From Candidatus Methanoperedens nitratireducens (lineage in GTDB: Archaea > Halobacteriota > Methanosarcinia > Methanosarcinales > Methanoperedenaceae): a stretch of 64,000 bases of DNA. Every line of letters starts with the position of its first letter. Position 1 is the first letter of the stretch. The stretch lies in the NCBI RefSeq assembly GCF_000685155.1, contig NZ_JMIY01000004.1:64492-128491 (forward strand), read 5' to 3'. Under the pieces are notes generated by a model, which was given only the letters and a program-made list of their open reading frames with translations, had not been told where the DNA came from and did no database searches. A program made the translations under genes and the position numbers. Below, piece by piece: positions 16,503 to 24,913 of the stretch.

Positions 16503-17321
16503 ATGAAGAGGATTAAAGCAATAAGTATACTGTTGATAGCATTGGTACTTATTGGAGTAACAATAGTATCGACAGTAAGTGCACAGAATAAAGAAAAAAC
16601 AATATCAAGTAAAATCATAGATAAAGTAGTTACTACAGAGAAACAGACTAGAGATGATTTGGAAAAAGATAATAAGGAGCATATTGATTTTCTTAAAAAG
16701 AATTTAGGACCAGAGACTGCAAAGAAGATAGCAGATAGATATTTCACTGATCGAGTTGAGGAGTTGAAAAAATTACCAAAAGAAGTTAAAATACAATTGA
16801 TTGAATTGGGAAATAATTCTCCTCAACTTTGGCCTTATACTAGCGAAACAAATGGAAGTTTCATAAAGCAAGATCCAATAAATCTGATATTTTACAGGAC
16901 TGGTAGTGCATGGGATGTACAATATGATATGCAAAATTGGCTTACTAATGAATGGGAAGGAGCATCAGGTTGGACACAGTACACATATATTGGCACTACA
17001 AATAATGGTTTAAATTGGAGACGGGATGATTATCAACTCCAAAATGGATCCTATTGGGGAACGAGATACCATATAAGGATATTTGACGGTGGAGTTGATC
17101 CAGACTGGGCAAATGAGTGGAGTGATGCTAATGTGCATAAAGAGCATTGGGATTGGTCAAAATTGACTCATGTAGTTGATAGTTTCGAGCAAGCTGAGAG
17201 TTTTGTGAGAAATGATTTCCAAGGAAAAGGATTTGTAGGATCTATATGGTATGCAAATCTTAACAATCAAGATATAGGTGATAATGATGGTCAGGCTACG
17301 GTGATTGAGCTATTATATTAA
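16503..17321 (+). CDS. Secreted protein of unknown function
   Basis: 272 residues from ATG 16503, seven bases after GGAAGG; an upstream TTG at 16485 would extend the signal peptide for no reason. The signal peptide is MKRIKAISILLIALVLIGVT to VSA-Q. A charged helical segment (residues 28-95) leads to a compact Trp- and Tyr-rich domain with RYHIRIFDGG, NVHKEHWDW and VVDSFEQAESF, a pattern recalling LssY-C-like uncharacterised domains; this is a weak match. The TAA is three bases before the next gene, whose 5' repeat unit includes the last codons here. The region is AT-rich compared with its surroundings. Confidence 0.65.
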   Translation: MKRIKAISILLIALVLIGVTIVSTVSAQNKEKTISSKIIDKVVTTEKQTRDDLEKDNKEHIDFLKKNLGPETAKKIADRYFTDRVEELKKLPKEVKIQLIELGNNSPQLWPYTSETNGSFIKQDPINLIFYRTGSAWDVQYDMQNWLTNEWEGASGWTQYTYIGTTNNGLNWRRDDYQLQNGSYWGTRYHIRIFDGGVDPDWANEWSDANVHKEHWDWSKLTHVVDSFEQAESFVRNDFQGKGFVGSIWYANLNNQDIGDNDGQATVIELLY

Positions 17322-17323
17322 AT

Positions 17324-17839
17324 ATGCCTCTATATAAAAAGGGAAAGCTGTTGAGCAAGCTTAATAAGCCCCCACTTCTCCTATTTTTTGGTATATCGTT
17401 TTTTTATATGTTTCCAAGGATAGTTACATCAATCGCTGATGCCATGCACTTCGAACTTCCTGTACGGTTAACTCTCATTATACTCTTTCCAATCATGGCC
17501 TTTTTTACACCAGCTATAGCTATAATATATGGTAAACATGTTAAAAATATAAAACTAGCGTTTGCATCTTGTTTTTTTCCGGTTGTGATTTGGGAATTTG
17601 TTTATTCAATCGTTATCGGAATTATTCTATATATATCATCGTTGGAAATTATTAGAATATTAATATTATCATTTAGTTTAGGCTTGATTGGAGCAAGTAG
17701 AGGATTCGCTAAAGAAAGAGCAGAATATAAAGTAAAGTATGGTTTAATGGCATTAGGCATAGCTTTATGGTTTATAATTTTTGGAGAGGGGATTATTAGA
17801 TGGTTTAGAATATTAATGGGTATACCGATTCCTGATTAG
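17324..17839 (+). CDS. Small polytopic membrane protein of unknown function
   Basis: 171 residues with about four or five TM helices, a basic N-terminus (MPLYKKGKLLSKLNK) and a polar stretch near residue 130 (GFAKERAEYKVKYG). I do not recognise the family. It follows the secreted-protein gene by two bases, so the two are co-transcribed. A copy with an internal deletion lies at 12294-12438. The pairing of an exported protein with a small membrane protein could fit an effector and its immunity or processing partner, but nothing in the sequence proves that. Confidence 0.6.
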   Translation: MPLYKKGKLLSKLNKPPLLLFFGISFFYMFPRIVTSIADAMHFELPVRLTLIILFPIMAFFTPAIAIIYGKHVKNIKLAFASCFFPVVIWEFVYSIVIGIILYISSLEIIRILILSFSLGLIGASRGFAKERAEYKVKYGLMALGIALWFIIFGEGIIRWFRILMGIPIPD

Positions 17840-17880
17840 AGTATAAAAAACACATAGATAAATTTTATCCCCACATAGTT

Positions 17881-17889
17881 TTATATAAA
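17881..17889 (+). promoter_or_regulatory. Probable promoter for the Yip1-LolD-MacB operon
   Basis: TTATATAAA lies 32-40 bases before ATG 17921, the expected distance for a transcript with a very short leader. It is the only good TATA box before this four-gene block. Confidence 0.5.
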
Positions 17890-17920
17890 TCCAATCGAAA
17901 GATAATCTGGAGATCATGCA

Positions 17921-18574
17921 ATGAGCTTCATCGAAAAAATAACCGCAGCAATAAAAAACCCGAAAAACGCCATGAAAAACATATCAGATCAGCCCATGAT
18001 CGAGGAGGCTGTGATGATCGTGGGGATATATGCGGTTCTGGGCGCATTAGCAGCGTACGTACAGGCCAGCAAAATAATCTTCGTCTTCGAAGGTTTTGAG
18101 AACATGCCACCTTCGATACAGTCGATAACAATGGTACTCCAGGTTGTGGGCGCGCTGGTAGGTCCTTTCCTTACGTGGTCAATCGGCACTGGAATAATCC
18201 ATCTGATCTCAATGGCTTTAGGCGGAGAAGGTAAGTTCTATCCACAGATGATGACTGCTGTTGGCTACAGCTTTATTCCCATGCTTTTTGGCAGTATTAT
18301 CAGCCTTGCACTGCTTCTTTTGATGGAACCAATGACAATAACCATATCAGCAACAAATCAAGCGGCAGCAGAAGAATTTTACAAGAATCCATACATATTT
18401 GCCTCAAGCGTGATCGGGGCGGTCATGCTGATCTGGACATCGATAATCCTCTTCTTCGGTGTGCAGAGCGCACAGAGGCTCACGCCTGCTAAATCGGCAA
18501 TAGTAGCAGGAATTCCTCTGGTGATTGGCGTTATATCCCTGGTATGGAGCATCTGGAACCTGGGAATCCTATGA
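17921..18574 (+). CDS. Yip1-family membrane protein
   Basis: 217 residues with five TM helices and an N-terminal amphipathic segment (FIEKITAAIKNPKNAMKNIS) typical of the archaeal/bacterial Yip1 (DUF1282) family. The family is of unclear function; members often sit beside ABC transporters. The next gene starts within its stop (ATGA at 18571), so it is translated together with the LolD-MacB system and may assist it. Confidence 0.75.
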   Translation: MSFIEKITAAIKNPKNAMKNISDQPMIEEAVMIVGIYAVLGALAAYVQASKIIFVFEGFENMPPSIQSITMVLQVVGALVGPFLTWSIGTGIIHLISMALGGEGKFYPQMMTAVGYSFIPMLFGSIISLALLLLMEPMTITISATNQAAAEEFYKNPYIFASSVIGAVMLIWTSIILFFGVQSAQRLTPAKSAIVAGIPLVIGVISLVWSIWNLGIL

Positions 18575-19245
18575 GAACTGTATTAAGTATAGAGGATGTA
18601 TCCAAGTCATATACGCTTGGTAAGCTTGAAGTGCCTGTACTGCACGATATCAACCTCGCGGTCAGCGAGGGTGAGTTCGCAGCAATAATGGGGCCCTCAG
18701 GCAGCGGGAAGAGCACGCTGATGAACCTGATCGGCTGCCTTGATCGGCCAACAACAGGGAAAATAATCATTGGTGATCGGGATACTTCAATTCTTTCTGA
18801 TATGGAACTTGCCCTGATCAGGGGAAAGAAAATCGGTTTTATTTTCCAGACCTTCAACCTGGTATCACGCCTGAGCGCGCTTAAAAATGTTGAACTGCCC
18901 ATGGTCTATCAGGATATCCCGAAGGGACAAAGAATCAGGAGGGCTAAAATCCTGCTTGAAATGCTCGGTCTCGGGGATAGAACAGATCACAAACCTGCTG
19001 AGCTCTCAGGCGGGCAGAGGCAGAGGGTGGCGATTGCACGGGCGCTTGCCAATGAGCCCGAGATACTGCTTGCAGATGAGCCGACAGGGAACCTTGATTC
19101 AAAGACAGGGAAGGAGATCATGCAAATATTCAGCAAATTACATAACGATGGAAGAACGATTCTCATGGTTACACACGATAATGGACTGGCGCAGAACTGT
19201 GATAGGATTATAAGGCTAAAGGACGGAAGGATTGAAGATGATTAA
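18571..19245 (+). CDS. LolD/MacB-type ABC transporter ATP-binding protein
   Basis: 224 residues from ATG 18571 (ATGA overlap); an in-frame ATG at 18544 lies inside the Yip1 gene and adds nothing conserved. Walker A GPSGSGKST, Q-loop FQTFNL, signature LSGGQRQRVAIARAL, Walker B ILLADEPTGNLD and switch VTHD are all canonical. This type powers MacB/LolCDE-like permeases, which work by mechanotransmission on periplasmic substrates, or outside substrates in archaea. Its permease is two genes downstream. Confidence 0.92.
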   Translation: MRTVLSIEDVSKSYTLGKLEVPVLHDINLAVSEGEFAAIMGPSGSGKSTLMNLIGCLDRPTTGKIIIGDRDTSILSDMELALIRGKKIGFIFQTFNLVSRLSALKNVELPMVYQDIPKGQRIRRAKILLEMLGLGDRTDHKPAELSGGQRQRVAIARALANEPEILLADEPTGNLDSKTGKEIMQIFSKLHNDGRTILMVTHDNGLAQNCDRIIRLKDGRIEDD

Positions 19246-20458
19246 GCTATCAAACATATGGAGAATCCTGCCTGTACTCTTCATAATATTTTCTTTTGCA
19301 GGCGCCTCGGAAGCTGCGGTTATAGAGAACTCATTAAAGATCAGCCTTATAAAATACGATCCCTATCCTGTTAATCCTGATTCGGATTTCAGTATATGGG
19401 TTTCAGTTAAAAATGTAGGGGACAATGATGTAAGCGCAGCATCGGTCGAGTTCGTACCTAAATATCCTTTCACAGTAAAAGCCGGTGAGAACGCCGTAAA
19501 ATACCCCGGAACTATAAGGAAAAGTGATGAACTGGTGCTCAGGTATAACCTTCATGCTGATAAGAACGCCTTCGTGGGTACAAATACCATTGAGGTGGGT
19601 TACAGGATCGACGGTGTTTTCACAAAAAGGGAATTTGATATCGAGGTGGGAAATGATGTCGTGGATGCAAGAGGTACGGTCAGGCTTGAGAAATACACGA
19701 TCTATCCAGAGACCCTTATGCCGGGTGATACGGCCACAGTGGCGCTAACCATCAAAAACAGCGCCTCACAGTATACGATCAAACTGGACGGCAGGGATTA
19801 CAGCATGAACGCACAGATACAGTCGGCAGAACTCATCGGGAATGAGGTCATAGATGTGATAAGTGAACCATACTACAATATGGGTATCGTGGGGCCCGGA
19901 GACTCTGTTGAGCTTTTGTATTCGGTCAAAGTTAAAGAGAATACGCCTGACGGTATATATTTCCTTGATTTTAATCTTAAGGGAAGCGCAAGGCTCTACA
20001 GCCTGAACCTGAAGATACCGGTAAGGGTGGACTCCTCCTCTATTAAGACCTCACTCTCCGAGACCCCGAAGCTAAACCAGGACAAGATCATACTCAATGT
20101 GGCGAACAACAGGCCGAACGCCATCCAGGCTGCAACTGTTCTTCCCGCGGGCAATGCAACATTCGAGCCTGCCGAGTATTTCATAGGCACGATGGACCCG
20201 GATGAACTTTTCACGGTTAAATTCGATCTGAATGTAAACAATCCGCAGGAGGATATAAATTTCAGGATCAGATTCAAGAACGGAAACAACTGGCATGAAA
20301 TTGAGGCATTGACCGTTATGCTTGATGGCCCAGAGGACACGAAGACCCTGAGCGCAGACACATCATCCATCCTGCCGGTAATTGCTATTTTTGCAGTACT
20401 TATTGTTATTTCCGTATTCTTTGTGCTTATGAGACGAAGGAGAGCGAAATCAGAATGA
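19238..20458 (+). CDS. COG1361/CARDB-type surface protein in a MacB operon
   Basis: 406 residues from ATG 19238, eight bases after GGAAGG and overlapping the upstream stop. It has a signal peptide (ILPVLFIIFSFAGASEA), three repeated beta-sandwich blocks (for example SDFSIWVSVKNVGDNDVSAA near residue 45), and a C-terminal TM plus basic tail (VFFVLMRRRRAKSE). Such COG1361 proteins are often encoded between the ATPase and the FtsX-like permease in archaea. It may present or receive the substrate outside the membrane. Confidence 0.8.
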   Translation: MIKLSNIWRILPVLFIIFSFAGASEAAVIENSLKISLIKYDPYPVNPDSDFSIWVSVKNVGDNDVSAASVEFVPKYPFTVKAGENAVKYPGTIRKSDELVLRYNLHADKNAFVGTNTIEVGYRIDGVFTKREFDIEVGNDVVDARGTVRLEKYTIYPETLMPGDTATVALTIKNSASQYTIKLDGRDYSMNAQIQSAELIGNEVIDVISEPYYNMGIVGPGDSVELLYSVKVKENTPDGIYFLDFNLKGSARLYSLNLKIPVRVDSSSIKTSLSETPKLNQDKIILNVANNRPNAIQAATVLPAGNATFEPAEYFIGTMDPDELFTVKFDLNVNNPQEDINFRIRFKNGNNWHEIEALTVMLDGPEDTKTLSADTSSILPVIAIFAVLIVISVFFVLMRRRRAKSE

Positions 20459-21666
20459 AGCTGATTGATGCCTTCGAGCAGGTCTCACTCAGCTTCAGCA
20501 GCAACAAGTTCAAGACCCTGATGTCAAGCCTTGGCATAATAATAGGTGTTATTGCCATAGTGGTCATGCTCTCGGTAGGGGAGGGGCTTCAGGAGGGTGT
20601 GGGCAGGGCATTTGTAGGCCTCAACCTGGACGTGATCACCATATACCCTGGCGGCTCCAGTTTTGAGGGTGGGAAGTTCGTTTACCAGAAGCCTGCTGAG
20701 TTTGATGACAAGGATGTCCATGCACTTGAGAACACTGTCGGCGTTAAAATCGTATCGCCAAGGGTGAGCAGCGGTATGTCAGTAAATCTCAGAGGTGAGG
20801 AGCGCTCGGTGTCGGTAATAGCAGTTATGCCTGCAAAAGAGCCTGAGCTATCGGATTCAATAGATAAAGGACGCTTTCTAATGGAATCTGACAGGAGCGC
20901 CATAGTCATAGGCAGCGATATAGCAAATAAGATGTTTAAAATGCCCCTGAATCCAGGCATGCGGATGAGCATTAAGAATAAAAATAATGACTTAAGCAGG
21001 GAGTTTACGATCGTGGGCATACTTAAAGAGAAAGAGCAGACATCAGCCTTCGGTGGCAATTCGAACATGGAGATTTTTACCACGCACCAGGCATTAAAAG
21101 ACCTGCTTGATGTAAAAAATTATTCATACTCCTATATACTCGTTACTGTAGAGGACCAGAGCCAGATAGAAAATACTGCGAAGAGGCTTGAAGATCCTCT
21201 GAGGAGGCTGCATAAGGATGAGGCATTCACTATTTTTATGATGAAGTCGATCCTTGAGCAGATAGGTCAGTTGTTGACCATGATTAAATTCGCACTTGGT
21301 GGCATTGGTGCAATATCCCTGGCTGTGGGAGGCATTGGCATAGTTAATGTGATGATGCTCACGGTGACTGAACGGATAAAGGAAATAGGGGTGATGAAGG
21401 CAGTGGGCGCAACCCGGGAGAATATCCAGATGGTCTTCATGCTCGAATCAGGACTTCTCGGACTGGTAAGCGGCCTGATAGGAATAACCATGGGCGCGGT
21501 AATCTCGATACTCATATCAACACTGGGTGCATTCCCGATAGCAGTTACATGGACCTCGCTTGTAATTGGATTGCTCTTCGGTGTAATTACGACAACTATA
21601 GCCGGTGTCTATCCTGCAAGTAAGGCAGCAAGGCTTGACCCTGTGGAGGCGCTTCGGGCTGAGTGA
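20455..21666 (+). CDS. MacB-like FtsX-type ABC permease
   Basis: 403 residues. One TM near residues 20-42, a MacB_PCD-like outside domain (residues 45-270), and three C-terminal TMs in an FtsX domain containing MLTVTERIKEIGVMKAVGAT, the coupling-helix motif of this family. It ends with the usual YPASKAARLDPVEALRAE. Start ATG overlaps the stop of the CARDB gene by four bases. Substrates of archaeal MacB-like systems are largely unknown; lipoprotein or peptide handling is likely. Confidence 0.9.
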   Translation: MKLIDAFEQVSLSFSSNKFKTLMSSLGIIIGVIAIVVMLSVGEGLQEGVGRAFVGLNLDVITIYPGGSSFEGGKFVYQKPAEFDDKDVHALENTVGVKIVSPRVSSGMSVNLRGEERSVSVIAVMPAKEPELSDSIDKGRFLMESDRSAIVIGSDIANKMFKMPLNPGMRMSIKNKNNDLSREFTIVGILKEKEQTSAFGGNSNMEIFTTHQALKDLLDVKNYSYSYILVTVEDQSQIENTAKRLEDPLRRLHKDEAFTIFMMKSILEQIGQLLTMIKFALGGIGAISLAVGGIGIVNVMMLTVTERIKEIGVMKAVGATRENIQMVFMLESGLLGLVSGLIGITMGAVISILISTLGAFPIAVTWTSLVIGLLFGVITTTIAGVYPASKAARLDPVEALRAE

Positions 21667-21677
21667 GGGGGCTTTTT

Positions 21678-22493
21678 TTATTTAAAAGGACAGGAATCCA
21701 TCAGTTTATCAAGATCTATGCATAGTTCATTGGTTCCTTTATCTGCAATACTGATGAGTTCGTCTGTAGAAGGTATCTGGTTCTTAAAATTAAATGGTTT
21801 GTATGGCTCTATATTTACAGATAGAAAATAATCATTAAATTTAGTCCCGTCTCCTACTAACCTGTTTGAGAACTCTACCCAGACTGATGGTACACCATAC
21901 GTGTGTGAAGTAATTATACCATGCAAAGAACTTGAAACTGTCCTTTTACAGCTATAGACACTATCTATAACTTGTTCTATCGGGTCGAGCAGATTAATTA
22001 TCAAAGCATCACCGGTATCTATTTCATTTTTAACTCTATTGTAATCAACGTAGTGTGGGATTATTCCCAGATCGTATTGTTTTTTTGTTTTAGGTGTATA
22101 TAATCTTGGCAGCAGTAATGCCGGATCACCGTAAACCTCAGGGCATTCATAACCTGACTCTAATAGCCTCTTTCTTGTTAGAGGACCCCTTACAGCAAAT
22201 ATTTTTTTGGGTTTTTTGATTTTCTCATATCTATAAAGTATTCCTGCACCCCATATAATCGCGTTTTTGTTCGCAGCGCCAATAACACTTCCAGTAACAA
22301 TATAATATTCTTTAGAGCAATGTTTGCTGCACAATACAGGTTTTTTATGACTTATTTTTTCTACCAGGTATGGAGAGAGTGCATCTCCAAAATTCCTGTT
22401 TCTCTCTCCTGACCACCAGTATGCTCTTATAATGTCAGCTTCCTTTTTTTTCCTGAGATCAGATTTTTTAATAGATGCAGTTAGTCTTGACAT
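21678..22493 (-). CDS. Polysaccharide pyruvyl transferase family protein
   Basis: 271 residues. The N-terminus reads AYWWSGERNRNFGDALSPYL, the usual opening of the PS_pyruv_trans family, and later segments KKIFAVRGPLTRKRL, YGDPALLLP and SSLHGIITSHTYGVPSVWVE match its conserved core. The family adds ketal-linked pyruvate to sugars of surface polymers. The gene is convergent with the MacB operon and is preceded by a possible 44-codon membrane ORF. Base composition is AT-richer than neighbours, fitting a mobile surface-sugar gene. Confidence 0.85.
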   Translation of the reverse strand: MSRLTASIKKSDLRKKKEADIIRAYWWSGERNRNFGDALSPYLVEKISHKKPVLCSKHCSKEYYIVTGSVIGAANKNAIIWGAGILYRYEKIKKPKKIFAVRGPLTRKRLLESGYECPEVYGDPALLLPRLYTPKTKKQYDLGIIPHYVDYNRVKNEIDTGDALIINLLDPIEQVIDSVYSCKRTVSSSLHGIITSHTYGVPSVWVEFSNRLVGDGTKFNDYFLSVNIEPYKPFNFKNQIPSTDELISIADKGTNELCIDLDKLMDSCPFK

Positions 22494-22504
22494 GTCTTTT
22501 TATC

Positions 22505-22639
22505 TCAGGTTTCAGGACAGATACTTAACTGTGACGTATTACCCAACAACTTTTCAAGAGAATCCATATTATTATCTATTTTGTTTCGATTAGCAAAAAA
22601 ACCTACTGTCTGAATAAAGATTATAACCAATCCGACCAA
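22505..22639 (-). CDS. Possible 44-residue single-TM protein
   Basis: Frame on the minus strand from TTG 22639, preceded six bases away by GAGGG, to TGA 22505-22507. It encodes MVGLVIIFIQTVGFFANRNK plus a polar tail, that is one TM helix then a charged segment. It ends 11 bases before the pyruvyl transferase start and could be translated with it. No family is recognised. It could also be the 3' remnant of a longer membrane protein gene. Confidence 0.35.
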   Translation of the reverse strand: MVGLVIIFIQTVGFFANRNKIDNNMDSLEKLLGNTSQLSICPET

Positions 22640-22650
22640 TTCAATCCCTC

Positions 22651-23178
22651 ATGAAGCAGAAACCCACAGTAGACCTCGAAAAAGATATAAAACCCCACTC
22701 AAATGTCTGGAAATTCGGCGACGATATTGATACCGATGCCATAACACCTGGCAAGTACCTCACGATAAACAAACCTGATGAGCTGGCCAGACATGCCTTT
22801 GAAGGCGTGCGTCCAGAATTCGCAGGCGGTGTTAAAGAGGGAGATATCATTGTAGCAGGTTTTAATTTCGGATGCGGCTCCTCAAGAGAACATGCGCCTC
22901 TTGCCCTCAAGGGAGCAGAGGTAAGATGCATCATTGCAAAGTCGTTTGCACGCATCTTCTTCAGGAATGCTATAAATATCGGCCTTCCACTGCTGGAATG
23001 CCCTGATACCGATAAGATCGAAGAGGGAGATCATATAGAGGTTGATTTTGAATCCGGGATTATTACCAATAGCTCAAAGAACCAGACATATCAGGCGACG
23101 CCACTGCCTGATTTTGTTCGTGGCATAGTTGATGCCGGCGGCCTTATAGGTTTTGCCAGAAGAATAGTAGAGGAGTGA
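22651..23178 (+). CDS. 3-isopropylmalate dehydratase / homoaconitase small subunit
   Basis: 175 residues, the normal size. Conserved pieces are FGDDIDTDAITPGKYL, the GCGSSREHAP loop (near residue 72) and IIAKSFARIFFRNAINIGLP. The small (swivel) subunit pairs with an Fe-S large subunit to isomerise isopropylmalate (leucine synthesis) or homocitrate-series acids (coenzyme B synthesis in methanogens). The substrate-choosing loop after GKYL reads TINKPD, which does not let me decide between LeuD and HacB. The large subunit gene is not in this window. Confidence 0.88.
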   Translation: MKQKPTVDLEKDIKPHSNVWKFGDDIDTDAITPGKYLTINKPDELARHAFEGVRPEFAGGVKEGDIIVAGFNFGCGSSREHAPLALKGAEVRCIIAKSFARIFFRNAINIGLPLLECPDTDKIEEGDHIEVDFESGIITNSSKNQTYQATPLPDFVRGIVDAGGLIGFARRIVEE

Positions 23179-23183
23179 TAAAA

Positions 23184-24374
23184 ATGGTCGTGGAATTAAA
23201 AGATGGAGTATACTGGGTCGGATGCGTTGACTGGAATATCAAGCATTTTCACGGGCATGAATTATCAACACACAGGGGCACAACGTATAATGCTTATCTG
23301 ATAATCGATGAAAAAATAGCTCTCGTTGATACAGTCTGGGGCCCGTTTTCACATAAGCTGATAGAAAACATTGAAGAGATAATCGATATCAGAAAAATAG
23401 ATTATGTAATAGCAAACCACGGTGAAACTGACCATTCGGGAGGACTTCCTGAATTGATGAAGTTAATCCCGGATGCTACGGTCGTGGTCTCAGAGAGGGG
23501 AAAGGAAAGTATCTTCAAACATTATCATTCTAACTGGGATTTCAAGGTTGTAAATACAGGTGATGCAATCAGCCTGGGTGAAAATAAGCTTGTTTTTGTT
23601 AAAGCTCAGATGCTCCACTGGCCTGACAGCATGTTCACATATCTTACAGGTAAAAATATCCTGTTATCAAACGATGCCTTTGGCCAGCATTATGCCTCAT
23701 CGGGACGGTTCAATGACGAGGTCGATGATACAGAGGTCTATCAGGAGGCCATAAAATACTATGCGAATATCCTGACCCCTTTTAGCGATCTTGTCATCAA
23801 GAAAATAGATGAGCTAAAGAGCCTGAATCTCCCTGTGGATATAATCGCACCAAGCCACGGGATCATCTGGAGGAAAGACCCGATGCAGATCGTGGAGAAG
23901 TACTATGAATGGGCATCCGGGAAAAATGACGATTCTGTTGTTATAATATATGACACTATGTGGAATGGCACTGAGGAAATGGCATTGGCGATCGCAAAGG
24001 GGATTGAGAAGGAAGGTTTGAGATTCAAGATGTTCCATATGGGCGTATGCGACCGCAACGATGTGATCACAGAGGTTCTCAGGGCCAGAGGGATACTTAT
24101 CGGTTCGCCAACAATGAATAATGGTCTCCTGCCCAGTATAAAACCCATACTCGAGGATCTGAAAGGATTGAAATTCAAGAACAAATCTGGTGCAGCCTTT
24201 GGGTCATACGGCTGGAGCGGGGAGAACGTGAAACTTATCGAAGAAAACCTTGGAAAAGCAAGGATAAAAGTCCTGCAGGAAGGTATCAAATTCAAGTGGC
24301 AGCCTACAAAAGAAGAATTAGAGAAGTGTGTTGAGTTCGGAAGGAACTTTGCGAAAGGCCTGATGAGCGGTTAG
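23184..24374 (+). CDS. fprA: F420H2 oxidase / A-type flavoprotein (FprA)
   Basis: 396 residues from ATG 23184, nine bases after GAGG; the GTG at 23175 is too close to it. The N-terminal metallo-beta-lactamase domain has the di-iron motif HGETDHSGG (near residue 80), further His/Asp ligands in LLSNDAFGQH and PSHGIIW, and the C-terminal flavodoxin domain begins VVIIYDTMWNGTEEMA. FprA of methanogens reduces oxygen to water with F420H2, protecting anaerobes. It stands alone, downstream of the dehydratase subunit gene by an overlap of stop and RBS. Confidence 0.92.
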   Translation: MVVELKDGVYWVGCVDWNIKHFHGHELSTHRGTTYNAYLIIDEKIALVDTVWGPFSHKLIENIEEIIDIRKIDYVIANHGETDHSGGLPELMKLIPDATVVVSERGKESIFKHYHSNWDFKVVNTGDAISLGENKLVFVKAQMLHWPDSMFTYLTGKNILLSNDAFGQHYASSGRFNDEVDDTEVYQEAIKYYANILTPFSDLVIKKIDELKSLNLPVDIIAPSHGIIWRKDPMQIVEKYYEWASGKNDDSVVIIYDTMWNGTEEMALAIAKGIEKEGLRFKMFHMGVCDRNDVITEVLRARGILIGSPTMNNGLLPSIKPILEDLKGLKFKNKSGAAFGSYGWSGENVKLIEENLGKARIKVLQEGIKFKWQPTKEELEKCVEFGRNFAKGLMSG

Positions 24375-24391
24375 AGAGACCAAAGAGACCA

Positions 24392-24913
24392 ATGAGATAT
24401 CCAGGTGGCACACCCACACAGCCAGAGATCATCGCTGTAGCTCTATCAAAGCTCAATCTTACACCTGATGATGTATTTCTGGATATCGGTTGCGGGAGCG
24501 GCTCAGTATCTATAAGCGCTGCGCGGCTGGTAAAGCACGTGTACGCCATTGATAGCAGGGATGAGGCTGTTCGTGCTACAATCGATAATATAAAAGAGTG
24601 CGGCATAACCAACATCAACGTGATAAAGGGTGAGGCAGCAGAGCTGCTTGATGATATGGATGCTGACTGCGCATTCGTGGGGGGAAGTAAGAATATAGAG
24701 CAGATCCTTGATGTAGTGATGAGAAAAGTTCCCAGGTTCGCGGTCAGTGCAGTGAGGCTTGAGACAGCAGCACTGGTGCTTGAGATAACTAAAAGAAATG
24801 ACAGGTTCAAGGAATTATTACAGATACAGATATCAAGAGGGAATGCGCTTGCAGGAGGTACTATGCTAAAACCTGAAAATGCAGTGTTCCTGATCGTGGG
24901 TGGCTCATGTTAA
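24392..24913 (+). CDS. cbiT: Cobalt-precorrin-6B C15-methyltransferase (decarboxylating)
   Basis: 173 residues. It opens with the CbiT signature RYPGGTPTQPEIIAVALSKL and has the SAM-binding motif LDIGCGSGSVSISAA. CbiT methylates C15 and removes the acetate carboxyl in the anaerobic corrin pathway. First gene of a five-gene tightly overlapping operon; the next start lies inside its stop. The gene begins 17 bases after fprA. Confidence 0.92.
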   Translation: MRYPGGTPTQPEIIAVALSKLNLTPDDVFLDIGCGSGSVSISAARLVKHVYAIDSRDEAVRATIDNIKECGITNINVIKGEAAELLDDMDADCAFVGGSKNIEQILDVVMRKVPRFAVSAVRLETAALVLEITKRNDRFKELLQIQISRGNALAGGTMLKPENAVFLIVGGSC

